64,000 nt of DNA, from the NCBI RefSeq assembly GCF_900100375.1, contig NZ_FNEZ01000002.1:744001-808000 (forward strand), in the 5' to 3' direction. This document shows positions 25,625 to 36,207 of the stretch, one piece after another. The notes below the pieces were generated by a model. The model was not told the origin of the DNA. It ran no database searches and was given only the letters and a program-made list of their open reading frames with translations. How positions within the stretch are numbered: the first letter of the stretch is position 1; each line of letters opens with the position of its first letter. The DNA is from Flavobacterium noncentrifugens. Its GTDB lineage: Bacteria; Bacteroidota; Bacteroidia; Flavobacteriales; Flavobacteriaceae. Made by a program: the position numbers and the translations under genes.

Positions 25625-25704
25625 ATCGCTTCAAATAAATAATTTGTTGTAAACAAATACAAATTAAATAAGCGATAACATATGTTACCTATAAAAAGTA
25701 ACAT
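25625..25704 (+). promoter_or_regulatory. Two-hairpin structure in the rpsR-rplI spacer
   Basis: ATCGCTT (25625) pairs with AAGCGAT (25670) and encloses ATTTGTT-GTA-AACAAAT (25642-25658). A second stem is ATGTTAC (25682) with GTAACAT (25698). No T run follows, so it is not a usual terminator. It may be a leader that controls rplI. Confidence 0.4.
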
Positions 25705-25748
25705 CAAAACATATGAAACCTAACTTCTCCAAATAAAAGGACAACAAC

Positions 25749-26189
25749 ATGGAAATTATCTTAAAGAAAGATGTACAGAATTTAGGTTTTAAAGACGATG
25801 TAGTAACTGTGAAAGCAGGTTACGGACGCAACTTCTTAATTCCACAAGGCCACGCTCAAATGGCAACGTCTTCTGCTAAAAAAATCTTAGCTGAAAACCT
25901 AAAGCAAAAAGCACACAAAGAAGCAAAAGTAGTTGATGACGCTAAAAAACAAGCTGAATTACTAAAAGCGCTTGAAATCAAAATTTCTGCAAAAGCAGGT
26001 GGTGAAAAACTTTTCGGTTCGATCACCAATATTGATATCGCTGAAGCTTTAGAAAAAGCAGGACAACCAATCGACAGAAAATTCATCACTTCAGGGATCG
26101 TAAAACGTACCGGGAAATACGCTGCTAACGTGAGATTGCACCGTGATGTAATCGTTGAATTGCCTTACGAAATCGTAGCTGAGAAATAA
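25749..26189 (+). CDS. rplI: 50S ribosomal protein L9
   Basis: This 146-residue protein has the N-terminal L9 domain (MEIILKKDVQNLGFKDDVVT, VKAGYGRNFLIPQGHA), a long connecting helix (KQKAHKEAKVVDDAKKQAEL) and the C-terminal domain (KLFGSITNIDIAEAL, VRLHRDVIVELPYEIVAEK). It binds 23S rRNA near the L1 stalk. A purine-rich AAAAGGACAACAAC lies before the start. It ends the S6-S18-L9 operon before a terminator. Confidence 0.97.
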   Translation: MEIILKKDVQNLGFKDDVVTVKAGYGRNFLIPQGHAQMATSSAKKILAENLKQKAHKEAKVVDDAKKQAELLKALEIKISAKAGGEKLFGSITNIDIAEALEKAGQPIDRKFITSGIVKRTGKYAANVRLHRDVIVELPYEIVAEK

Positions 26190-26211
26190 TATTTTTCAGT
26201 TTTGAAATAGA

Positions 26212-26238
26212 AAATCCCGATGTATTTCGGGATTTTTT
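26212..26238 (+). terminator. Intrinsic terminator after rplI
   Basis: AAATCCCGA and TTCGGGATTTTTTT form a short stem with a T run. Repeat copy B begins just after it. Confidence 0.85.
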
Positions 26239-26245
26239 TATTTAA

Positions 26246-26323
26246 GAGCTGTTTCCGGCTTTCCGCTCTATCTTTTGCTGCATTGCATTCCGCAAAAGGA
26301 TGCCGCTGCAATCCGGGCTAGGG
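26246..26323 (+). repeat. Structured interspersed repeat, copy B (short form)
   Basis: It begins AGAGCTGTTTCCGGCTTTCC and ends CAATCCGGGCTAGGG. The centre CTTTTGC...GCAAAAG forms a hairpin, followed by GATGCCGCTG. It directly follows the rplI terminator in the same direction. Confidence 0.75.
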
Positions 26324-26332
26324 CAGCACACT

Positions 26333-26378
26333 TCAAAATTCAAGATTCGTTAATCAAATTTAAAAATTGAATTTTGAA
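26333..26378. repeat. 12-bp inverted repeat upstream of the 26.45 kb gene
   Basis: TTCAAAATTCAA (about 26333) and TTGAATTTTGAA (about 26367) are perfect inverted arms. Around them ATTCGTTAATCAA and TTGATCAACGAAT form a second, overlapping, imperfect pair. Confidence 0.5.
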
Positions 26379-26451
26379 CAATGGGTGTTGATCAACGAAT
26401 TTAGAAAAAAAAACTCAGCAACCTAGGCACTCAATAACTCAGTAACTTATT

Positions 26452-26925
26452 ATGAAATACAGCAGACTCACCAAAGAACAATTCGAAGAACTCCACGCCG
26501 AATTCATCAATTTCCTCGCCACTCAATCGATCGATAAAGCCGAATGGGACAAAATCAAACTCGAACAACCACAAATCGCAGAGCAGGAACTCGACGTATT
26601 CTCCGATCTTATTTGGGAAGGCGTTTTAACACGCGCCGACTACTTGGAGCACTTTTCTCCAAACCATATTTTCCTATTTCAATGCGGTGAAACCCACGTG
26701 CATTCAATCGTCCTGAAATCGCTCGTTACTGAAGCCAATTTCCTTTCAAAAGAAGGCCTGCAATGGCTCGGCGACAATATGTTTACGGATAACATCGAAA
26801 TGAAAATCGGTAAAAAAGAATTCACCGAAGACCGCAACATTTCCATTTTCGAACTCATCAAACAAGGTGCATTCTTAAGCGATGGACAGCTTTACAAGCA
26901 AATCCACAACGTAATGGACTCATAA
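26452..26925 (+). CDS. Conserved flavobacterial protein, unknown (DUF6495-like)
   Basis: This 157-residue soluble acidic protein starts MKYSRLTKEQFEELHAEFIN. It contains ATQSIDKAEWDKIKLEQPQI, LIWEGVLTRADYLEHFSPNH and LFQCGETHVHSIVLKS. No signal peptide or membrane segment is visible. I think it matches a Flavobacteriaceae-only family (DUF6495), but I am not sure of the number. It is convergent with the CI-like HTH gene, 10 bases apart. Just upstream is a tract with ACTCAGCAAC/AATAACTCAGTAACT words. Confidence 0.7.
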   Translation: MKYSRLTKEQFEELHAEFINFLATQSIDKAEWDKIKLEQPQIAEQELDVFSDLIWEGVLTRADYLEHFSPNHIFLFQCGETHVHSIVLKSLVTEANFLSKEGLQWLGDNMFTDNIEMKIGKKEFTEDRNISIFELIKQGAFLSDGQLYKQIHNVMDS

Positions 26926-26935
26926 GTTTTTTGCT

Positions 26936-27178
26936 TTAAGAGTGGTTTGAAGTTAGATGATTCCCATCATTATAAAACAATTCATTCAGGTCGATGCCGT
27001 GCGTATGGCATATCGAAATGACCGCATTAAAATCTAATGAATTGCGCTTTTTCCAGGTGGAAATTGTATTGGGTTTTACGTTTAAAAGCTCGGCCAATTG
27101 GATGTCAGTATTTGCGTTTAAAGAAATCTTCAGCTTTCTCAAAACGATATTGGTGTCAACGGGATTTTCTTTGTTCAT
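26936..27178 (-). CDS. CI repressor-like helix-turn-helix protein
   Basis: The protein has 80 residues from ATG (MNKENPVDTNIVLRKLKISL); a TTG three codons earlier is less likely. The HTH is LKISLNANTDIQLAELLNVKPNTISTWKKRNSLDFNAV, a phage-CI-repressor-type N-terminal domain, followed by ICHTHGIDLNELFY. It lacks the C-terminal peptidase domain of true CI repressors, so it would not be SOS-cleaved. No phage genes are nearby. A dyad about 20 bases upstream of the start may be its operator. Confidence 0.75.
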   Translation of the reverse strand: MNKENPVDTNIVLRKLKISLNANTDIQLAELLNVKPNTISTWKKRNSLDFNAVISICHTHGIDLNELFYNDGNHLTSNHS

Positions 27179-27197
27179 TTTTTGCAATAAAATATCA

Positions 27198-27212
27198 GCC
27201 TATAAAATAGGC
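27198..27212. promoter_or_regulatory. Dyad GCCTAT-N3-ATAGGC, possible operator
   Basis: A perfect 6+6 dyad spaced by AAA lies about 20 bases upstream of the HTH gene start at 27178, where an autoregulator would bind. No second copy was noticed nearby. Confidence 0.4.
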
Positions 27213-30199
<2,987 letters not shown>

Positions 30200-30203
<4 letters not shown>

Positions 30204-30901
30204 TAGCCGTTTCAAAAAATGCCCAATTTTCTACAGTGGCAATTGCAGCGTATTTTTTAGTTGCTTTTGTTGAAGTAATCGCAGAATATTTTCAGGACCA
30301 GACGGTCATTTTTTTGACAAAACCTTTACTGATGCCGATTTTGATGTTCATTTATTGGCGGGCATCAGGCAAAAAAAATAAGTTGTTTGTTTTTTCATTG
30401 ATGATTGTATGGGTTGGGAACATCTTCTTCATTTACAAGACATTTCCTTTTATTACGATCGGCTCGATATTATTCTCGGTTTTTCGGGCCATTATGATTT
30501 ACCTGTTGGTTAAAATGATAAGAATGCCCGGAGCATTGCCGATTATTTTAGGCTGTTTGCCATTTTTATTTCTTTATCTTTTTGCCATCAACCTGACGTA
30601 TGACGAACTGGGCACAAGGTTTTACACCTTTTCGATACAAGGTATATTGTCGGTCATTTTTAGCGGAATTGCATTGGGAAGCTATATCTTCAAACCAGAT
30701 AAAGCCAGTATGTATCTGGTAACAAGCGCGATGTTTTTTGCATTTACCCAATTCCTGTTCCTGATCAAATTATTTTATTTGTCAGTGGATGTTTTTCAGC
30801 CGTTATCGATCATATTGTTTGTAGGCGCCCAGTTTTTGTTGTGCAAATTCATGGTCGCCCAGGAAAATTTATCAGTTGCAGAAAGCCATTCTGCAGGCTA
30901 A
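30200..30901 (+). CDS. YhhN-like membrane protein, paralog 2 of 3
   Basis: This 233-residue protein has about eight helices and the same topology as paralog 1 (FLTKPLLMPILMFIYW near 40). The first acidic motif is changed: IVWVGNIFFIYK has Asn where paralog 1 has Asp (G-D to G-N). The late S-D motif is replaced by TQFLFLIKLFYL. It is therefore probably not a working enzyme if those acids are catalytic. It starts with ATG overlapping the paralog 1 stop. The next paralog follows after a 126-base gap. Confidence 0.65.
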
Positions 30902-30999
30902 AACAATTTATACTGTATAGGAAATCGTACAAATGCTGTAATTTTCAGGAAAAAATCTTGTTTAAAAGCAAGTTCTTCAAGGCAATTCAAATATTATAT

Positions 31000-31007
31000 T
31001 AAATTTG
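31000..31007 (+). promoter_or_regulatory. -7 element before YhhN-like paralog 3
   Basis: TAAATTTG ends 20 bases before the TTG start at 31028. The expected -33 region has only a weak TTC. Confidence 0.45.
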
Positions 31008-31027
31008 AACGATAAATAGGATGGATT

Positions 31028-31723
31028 TTGAAAGAGACAGCGACATATCAATATCAAACTACCATAACCAGGATTTATTTTACCATTGCATCAATCCTGG
31101 CAATTGCCGAATTGCTCGAAGCAAAATCTGTGATTTATATTTTTAAGCCAACACTCATCCCGGCATTGATCGTATTGTATTTGTACACTTCAAAAGTCAG
31201 AAATCCCATTTATGTCCTGAGCCTTTTGTTTGCATTGCTCTCAAACATCTCCTTTATGTTTACTGCAGAAAATATGGTGCTTTACGGATTTCTATCGTTT
31301 ATGATCCATCGGATGATCTGTATCTATATCGTAATCAAGCTGATCAAAATTTTTTTCCTGCTGCCGTTTATTGTAGCCACATTGCCGTTCCTTTTTATCT
31401 TTTCGTGTTTGCTGAATTTAACGCTTAATCCGGAGGCTACAGCGTTTTATCCTGCTGCGATCAATGCAGTCTTGATTTCTGCATTATCAGGTTTGGCCCT
31501 GTCAAATTATGTGATGGAAGACAATAAGACCAATTCATGGCTCGCAATCAGTACATTGTTGTTCATCGTTTTGATATTTCTGTTTATGTTTCAGAAATAT
31601 TACATTACGAACATCGTATTCCAGCCGATTTCGGCATTGATTTTCACTTTCGGACATTATGCTTTCTACAAATTTGTCATCGAATCCGAGAAACCTGCAG
31701 AAAAAGAAATCAGACTACTATAG
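31028..31723 (+). CDS. YhhN-like membrane protein, paralog 3 of 3 (TTG start)
   Basis: The protein has 231 residues. TTG at 31028 is chosen as start because the next residues (KETATYQYQTT) align with paralog 1 (KETALYLYTIS), and the nearby ATG is out of frame. Topology matches its neighbours (IFKPTLIPALIVLYLY). The first motif is LLSNISFMF and the last KYYITNIVFQ, so the acidic residues of paralog 1 are absent. It has its own -7 element. Its 3' end overlaps the convergent metallophosphatase gene by 14 bases. Confidence 0.65.
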   Translation: MKETATYQYQTTITRIYFTIASILAIAELLEAKSVIYIFKPTLIPALIVLYLYTSKVRNPIYVLSLLFALLSNISFMFTAENMVLYGFLSFMIHRMICIYIVIKLIKIFFLLPFIVATLPFLFIFSCLLNLTLNPEATAFYPAAINAVLISALSGLALSNYVMEDNKTNSWLAISTLLFIVLIFLFMFQKYYITNIVFQPISALIFTFGHYAFYKFVIESEKPAEKEIRLL

Positions 31724-32621
31724 ATCTTCCTGCAGCCGATTTGCTTTTATCCGAATCCATATAAAAATCAATGCGCCCAAGGTTAATGCCGTAACAGCCC
31801 ACTTGGTTCACAAGCACATCTTTTCCGTCAGCATTTTTCACAACCGTAGGCTTGTCTAGGAAAGTATGCGTATGTCCGCCAATGATCAGATCAATATCTT
31901 TCGTCAAAGCAGCCAGTTTCAAATCACATATTTTATCAGGCTCATTTTTATACTGATACCCAATGTGCGACAGGCAAATTACCAGGTCGCATTTTTGTTC
32001 ATACTTTAAAATCCGAACCATGTCCTGGGAAACCGAAACAGGATCATGGTAAACCGTTTCTTTGTAATTTTTCTTATCGACCAAACCTTCAAGTTCTACA
32101 CCTAGTCCGAAAACACCGACTTTTATCCCGTCTTTATCGAAGATTTTATACGGTTTTACAACGCCGTTCAGCACCGTATTCTTAAAATCATAATTCGCCG
32201 AAACAAAGTCAAATTTCGCATTCGGCAATTGCGCATAAAACCCGTCGATGCCATTGTCAAAATCGTGGTTTCCCATTGTCGCCAAGTCATATTGCATCAT
32301 GCTCATCAGCTTAAATTCGAGTTCGCCGCCATAATAATTAAAGTAAGGCGTGCCCTGAAAAACGTCGCCAGCATCGAGCAAAAGCACATTCGGGTTTTCC
32401 TTTTTAATGCTTTCAATCAAAGCTGCACGCCGCGCCACGCCGCCCATATTCGGGTTTTTTGGGTGCGTCGGCGGAAACGGATCAATATAACTGTGCACAT
32501 CATTCGTATGCAAAATCGTCAGATGTTTTGTGGCAACCGTTTTAAAACTGCTCAATGACAACCCCAAACCCACCAATGCAGTTCCGGCAGCCGTTTTTTG
32601 TATGAATTCTCTTCTTTCCAT
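31710..32621 (-). CDS. 5'-nucleotidase, metallophosphatase half
   Basis: The protein has 303 residues with a Tat-like signal (MERREFIQKTAAGTALVGLG, with an RR pair, although the motif is atypical). The di-metal phosphoesterase motifs are complete: ILHTNDVHSYIDPF, LLDAGDVFQGTPYF, MGNHDFDNG, and VICLSHIGYQ with IGGHTHTF. It is the N-terminal catalytic half of UshA-type 5'-nucleotidases; the substrate-binding C-terminal half is the next gene upstream on the same strand. It hydrolyses nucleotides or sugar nucleotides in the periplasm. Repeat copy C sits 10 bases before the start codon. Confidence 0.9.
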   Translation of the reverse strand: MERREFIQKTAAGTALVGLGLSLSSFKTVATKHLTILHTNDVHSYIDPFPPTHPKNPNMGGVARRAALIESIKKENPNVLLLDAGDVFQGTPYFNYYGGELEFKLMSMMQYDLATMGNHDFDNGIDGFYAQLPNAKFDFVSANYDFKNTVLNGVVKPYKIFDKDGIKVGVFGLGVELEGLVDKKNYKETVYHDPVSVSQDMVRILKYEQKCDLVICLSHIGYQYKNEPDKICDLKLAALTKDIDLIIGGHTHTFLDKPTVVKNADGKDVLVNQVGCYGINLGRIDFYMDSDKSKSAAGRSIVV

Positions 32622-32630
32622 TTTTGTTCA

Positions 32631-32704
32631 GGAGCTATTTCCCGCTTTCGCCTCTATCTTTGTTCGTGCCTCACAAAGGATGCCGTCTCAATCGGGGCTA
32701 GGCC
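32631..32704 (+). repeat. Structured interspersed repeat, copy C (short form)
   Basis: It begins GGAGCTATTTCCCGCTTTCG and ends CAATCGGGGCTAGGCC, with hairpin CTTTGT...ACAAAG around a loop with CGTGCCT (also in copy E). It fills the 92-base gap between the two halves of the split nucleotidase, opposite to their direction. Confidence 0.75.
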
Positions 32705-32713
32705 AGTTGTAAA

Positions 32714-33490
32714 TTATTCAACATTAATCCTTTTATCGTTGATAAGCGGAATCGTATCGGTTTCTTTAAAGTAATCGATCAGCACGTTTCTAAGTTTGTA
32801 ATCCAAATCGTATTTTGCCGTCGCTTTCTTAAAGAAATTCATATTGTCACCGCCATTGATCAAATAATCCGAAGTCACGACATAATAAGTAGCGTTGATA
32901 TCAAATGGTTTTTTCTGGATCATGATGCTCTTCGCCACATTGTCTTTTCCAATCGTAAAAGTCATTCCCGACAACGGATGCGGCTTTTTCTCTGAAATAA
33001 TGTAATTGACCATTTCAAGAATTTGTTCGCCTTTTAAAGCCACAACGTAAGCGGTGTTTTCAAACGGCATGATCTCGTAAGCGGTTCTTGCAGTGACAAC
33101 GCCCAGCCCTATGATCGAACGGATTCCGCCATGATTTAACAAACAAATGTCAATGGGTTTTTTCTCTCTCGACAAGAAAATCGGGTTGCATTTTGCTAAA
33201 GTCACATCAGACATCAGGTTTCCGATCGTCGATTGCCATTGGCCGTTTTTATCTAAAGTTTGCGGTGCATAAGCCAGCGGCGCATTTAAATCTTTGTCAA
33301 TATTTTCACGGTACGGCTTGATGAAATTCTCAATAGATGCAACGCCCGTATTTTTATCGGTGATCCCAATTTCCCTGCCTTCAACCTTAGTAACATATAG
33401 TTTTTGCTGGCTGCAGGAAAGGGTTAAATTAAATGTTAAGAATAAAACAAAAAACTTTATTCCAACGTTATAGTTTTTTAGATTTACCAT
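32714..33490 (-). CDS. 5'-nucleotidase, C-terminal (substrate-binding) half
   Basis: This 258-residue protein corresponds to the 5'-nucleotidase C-terminal domain: LNHGGIRSIIGLGVVTARTA, MPFENTAYVVALKGEQILEM, HPLSGMTFTI and TSDYLINGGDNMNFFKKA. A signal ending in FNLTLSCSQQ suggests a lipoprotein (Cys near 26). It would pair with the metallophosphatase half in the next gene. It is divergent from the gene at 33539. Confidence 0.88.
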   Translation of the reverse strand: MVNLKNYNVGIKFFVLFLTFNLTLSCSQQKLYVTKVEGREIGITDKNTGVASIENFIKPYRENIDKDLNAPLAYAPQTLDKNGQWQSTIGNLMSDVTLAKCNPIFLSREKKPIDICLLNHGGIRSIIGLGVVTARTAYEIMPFENTAYVVALKGEQILEMVNYIISEKKPHPLSGMTFTIGKDNVAKSIMIQKKPFDINATYYVVTSDYLINGGDNMNFFKKATAKYDLDYKLRNVLIDYFKETDTIPLINDKRINVE

Positions 33491-33511
33491 CCGAAAATCT
33501 GCTTATTTGAT

Positions 33512-33519
33512 TAAATTTG
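33512..33519 (+). promoter_or_regulatory. -7 element before the DUF6913 gene
   Basis: TAAATTTG is 19 bases upstream of the start at 33539. A TACTTTTA on the minus strand in the same gap could serve the 5'-nucleotidase gene. Confidence 0.4.
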
Positions 33520-33538
33520 TAAACCATGTAAAAGTAGT

Positions 33539-34057
33539 ATGTTTTTAAATTACATAAAGAATTTTTTTACCCAAAAAACAGTTAAGAAAAGTTTATCAAA
33601 TGTCAAGCATAGTGATACTGAAGCCAAGATAAAAACCGTTGGGATCATTTTCGATGAAAGTTATTTTTATGAAAAAGATGCGCTGGTTCAGGAATTAATA
33701 AGCAACGGAATCTACGAAAGCCAAATCAGTATTCTGGTTTTTAAAAATAAGATCCCGAAAAACGAATCGTTTGATTATCCGGTTTTTAGCCATAAAGATT
33801 TAAGCTGGGCGGCAACATTCGACAAATCTGAAGTAAAGGATTTCATCGCCAAAAAATTCGATTTATTAATCAATTATTACGATACCGAAAAAGCCGCATT
33901 GTTGTTGGTAACAAACCAGTCGAAAGCAAAATTTAAAGTCGGTTTTTCATCGATAGATAAAAAACTGAACCATTTCATGATCAACACAAATGCAGAAAAT
34001 TACAAGGTTTTTGTTGACGAATTGTTCAAATACCTCAAAATACTAAACAAAATATAA
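33539..34057 (+). CDS. Conserved protein of unknown function (DUF6913-like)
   Basis: This 172-residue soluble protein contains IKTVGIIFDESYFYEKDALV, ISILVFKNKI, DYPVFSHKDLSWAATF, KKFDLLINYYDTEKAALLL and FKVGFSSIDKKLNHFMINT. An alternating alpha/beta pattern suggests a Rossmann-like fold. I associate it with the Flavobacteriia family DUF6913, from memory. It is 3 bases before dapA and probably co-transcribed and coupled. Confidence 0.7.
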   Translation: MFLNYIKNFFTQKTVKKSLSNVKHSDTEAKIKTVGIIFDESYFYEKDALVQELISNGIYESQISILVFKNKIPKNESFDYPVFSHKDLSWAATFDKSEVKDFIAKKFDLLINYYDTEKAALLLVTNQSKAKFKVGFSSIDKKLNHFMINTNAENYKVFVDELFKYLKILNKI

Positions 34058-34060
34058 GAT

Positions 34061-34942
34061 ATGCAATCACTCATTGGAACCGGAGTTGCGCTGGTTACCC
34101 CATTCAAAAAAGATTTTTCAGTTGACGTTGACGCGTTAAAAAAAATTGTTGCTTTCCAGATTGAAAACGGCATCAATTACCTAGTGGTTTTGGGTACGAC
34201 GGCAGAAGCTGCAACGTTGACCTCTGACGAAAAAGAGCTTGTCATCGAAACGGTCATCGAAGCCAACAACGGGAAATTGCCGTTGGTGCTAGGTGTCGGC
34301 GGAAACAACACCGCTGAAGTGGTTGCAGAACTTAAATCGCGTGACTTCTCAAAATTTACTGCGGTGCTTTCAGTTTCTCCATATTACAATAAACCAACCC
34401 AGGAGGGCATTTACCAGCATTTTAAAGCAATTGCTGAAGCGTCGCCAATTCCGGTGATTTTATACAATGTTCCGGGAAGAACAGCCAGTAATATGCTGCC
34501 TTCAACGGTGATTCGCCTGGCAAAAGATTTTAAAAATGTAGTGGCGATCAAAGAAGCGGCCGGTGATATTGTCCAGGCTATGAGGCTGATCCAGAACAAA
34601 CCTAAAGATTTCCTTGTGATTTCAGGCGACGATATGATTACGCTTCCAATGGTTTTGGCTGGCGGAAGCGGCGTAATTTCAGTCATTGGTGAAGGTTTTC
34701 CAAAACAGTTTTCACAAATGGTACGACTTGGGCTTCAGCGAAAAGCAGATGAAGCATACGAATTGCATTACCAGATCGCCGATGTTATTGACCTGATTTT
34801 CGAACAGGGAAATCCCGCCGGAATCAAGGAAATATTCAAACTGCTCGGATTGTCTGAAAATACCGTGCGTTTGCCATTGGTTTCTGCCGACGAAAACCTG
34901 GCCTCCAGAATAGCAACTTTTATTAAGAAAATCAACGGCTGA
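34061..34942 (+). CDS. dapA: 4-hydroxy-tetrahydrodipicolinate synthase
   Basis: This 293-residue TIM-barrel lyase condenses pyruvate and aspartate semialdehyde in lysine and peptidoglycan synthesis. The Schiff-base Lys is in [13 protein letters not shown] (near 166), the Tyr in [12 protein letters not shown] (near 138), and [10 protein letters not shown] is the substrate-binding loop. [20 protein letters not shown] and [14 protein letters not shown] complete the signature. Starts three bases after the previous stop. Confidence 0.96.
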   Translation: MQSLIGTGVALVTPFKKDFSVDVDALKKIVAFQIENGINYLVVLGTTAEAATLTSDEKELVIETVIEANNGKLPLVLGVGGNNTAEVVAELKSRDFSKFTAVLSVSPYYNKPTQEGIYQHFKAIAEASPIPVILYNVPGRTASNMLPSTVIRLAKDFKNVVAIKEAAGDIVQAMRLIQNKPKDFLVISGDDMITLPMVLAGGSGVISVIGEGFPKQFSQMVRLGLQRKADEAYELHYQIADVIDLIFEQGNPAGIKEIFKLLGLSENTVRLPLVSADENLASRIATFIKKING

Positions 34943-34982
34943 TCGACTAAAATCTCTTGTATTTTAATTGGCAAAAAAATAT

Positions 34983-35012
34983 TTTGTAGTCTCTAATTAA
35001 TAACTAAATTTG
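34983..35012 (+). promoter_or_regulatory. Promoter of the bamD operon
   Basis: TTTG at 34983-34986, 18 bases of spacer and TAAATTTG at 35005-35012. A start near 35019 would fall inside the hairpin that follows. Confidence 0.6.
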
Positions 35013-35036
35013 CTCCCGACGTTTCGGGAGGTTTTT
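35013..35036 (+). terminator. Hairpin with T run between dapA and bamD
   Basis: CTCCCGA-CGTT-TCGGGAG then GTTTTT. It can end the dapA transcript, yet it lies directly after the bamD -7 element. Confidence 0.6.
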
Positions 35037-35079
35037 GAGGCGGTAAAGCCTTATAAATCAAGAAAACTAAAAACAAATA

Positions 35080-35874
35080 ATGAAGAAATTTTTATCTGTA
35101 TTGTTCATTTGCATCTTGTTCAGCTCTTGCAGCGAATACCAAAAAGCATTGAAATCTGAAGATCCGGCCAAGAAGTTTGACGTCGCGATCAAGCAATATG
35201 ACAAAGGAAAATACAACAAAGCGATTCGTCTTTTCGAACAAATAGCGCCAGCATATCGCGGAAAGCCACAGGCAGAAAAAATGTTTTACCTATTCGCACA
35301 ATCGTATTACAAGACCGAACAATATTACCTTTCCGGCTATCAGTTCGAAAGTTTTGTTTCAGGTTATCCGAAAAGCGAAAAAGTAGAAGAAGCGGCATAT
35401 TTAGGCGCCAAAAGCTACTCAATGCTGTCGCCGGTTTATAGTTTGGATCAGACAGATACAAATAAAGCGATCGGCAAATTGCAGAATTTTATCGATACGT
35501 ATCCGAATTCACCTTACTTTGCAGAAGCAAATACTACATTAAAAACCCTGACTGATAAAATTGAAAAAAAGGTTTTTGAAAATGCGAAGCAATACAATAC
35601 AATTTCCGATTTCAAATCGGCGATCGTAGCACTGGATAATTTCATTGCCGATTATCCCGGTACACAATTCAAGGAAGAAGCCTTATTTTACAAGTTCGAT
35701 TCGGCCTACAAACTTGCCATCAATAGTGTGCCTGCCAAAATGGAAGAAAGGCTCAACAATGCAAAAATCGCTCATGGAAATTTGGTGAAATTCAATCCAT
35801 CAACTTCCCATAAAGCAAAAGCCGACGACATGCTGGCCAGAATAGACAAGGATTTACAACAATTTTCTAAATAA
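35080..35874 (+). CDS. bamD: Outer membrane protein assembly factor BamD
   Basis: This 264-residue lipoprotein (signal ending LFSSCSEYQ, Cys near 17) has TPR repeats of the BamD type: KYNKAIRLFEQIAPAYRGKP, YYLSGYQFESFVSGYPKSEK, and AIVALDNFIADYPGTQFKEE. It binds BamA in the outer-membrane beta-barrel assembly machine. It is the first gene of the unit bamD - omega - coaBC - DUF4835 - recN, a Bacteroidota gene order; omega follows by 8 bases. Confidence 0.93.
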   Translation: MKKFLSVLFICILFSSCSEYQKALKSEDPAKKFDVAIKQYDKGKYNKAIRLFEQIAPAYRGKPQAEKMFYLFAQSYYKTEQYYLSGYQFESFVSGYPKSEKVEEAAYLGAKSYSMLSPVYSLDQTDTNKAIGKLQNFIDTYPNSPYFAEANTTLKTLTDKIEKKVFENAKQYNTISDFKSAIVALDNFIADYPGTQFKEEALFYKFDSAYKLAINSVPAKMEERLNNAKIAHGNLVKFNPSTSHKAKADDMLARIDKDLQQFSK

Positions 35875-35882
35875 ACAAAGTC

Positions 35883-36200
35883 ATGGATTTAAAAAAGACG
35901 AATGCTCCGGTAAATACGATCACTTACAACAAAAGTGTCATTGAGGAACCAACCGGAAATGTGTATGAAGCGATAACAATTATGGCTAAAAGAGCAAATC
36001 AGATCAACTCTGAGATCAAAAAAGAACTGACTGAGAAACTGGAAGAATTTGCTACTTACAACGATTCTTTGGAAGAGGTTTTTGAAAATAAAGAACAAAT
36101 CGAAGTGTCTAAATTCTACGAAAAATTGCCAAAACCGCATGCATTAGCAGTTCAGGAATGGCTTGACGGTAAAATTTACCATAGAGATACTACAAAATAA
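35883..36200 (+). CDS. rpoZ: DNA-directed RNA polymerase omega subunit (Bacteroidota form)
   Basis: This 105-residue protein has the RpoZ/Rpb6-like core: NVYEAITIMAKRANQINSEI, followed by KKELTEKLEEFATYNDSLEE and a helical end (PKPHALAVQEWLDGKIYHRD). The family name is assigned by this core and by its place between bamD and coaBC. It would help assemble and stabilise RNA polymerase. It is 7 bases before coaBC. Confidence 0.8.
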   Translation: MDLKKTNAPVNTITYNKSVIEEPTGNVYEAITIMAKRANQINSEIKKELTEKLEEFATYNDSLEEVFENKEQIEVSKFYEKLPKPHALAVQEWLDGKIYHRDTTK

Positions 36201-36207
36201 GACAAGC

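Noticed and set aside
26936..27178. Prophage remnant
   Set aside because: The CI-like HTH gene stands alone between housekeeping genes, with no integrase, attachment-site repeat or structural phage gene.
31710..33490. Frameshift splitting a single 5'-nucleotidase gene
   Set aside because: Each half has its own signal sequence, the order on the strand is reversed (C-terminal half first), and 92 bases with a repeat lie between them, so these are two genes and not a broken one.
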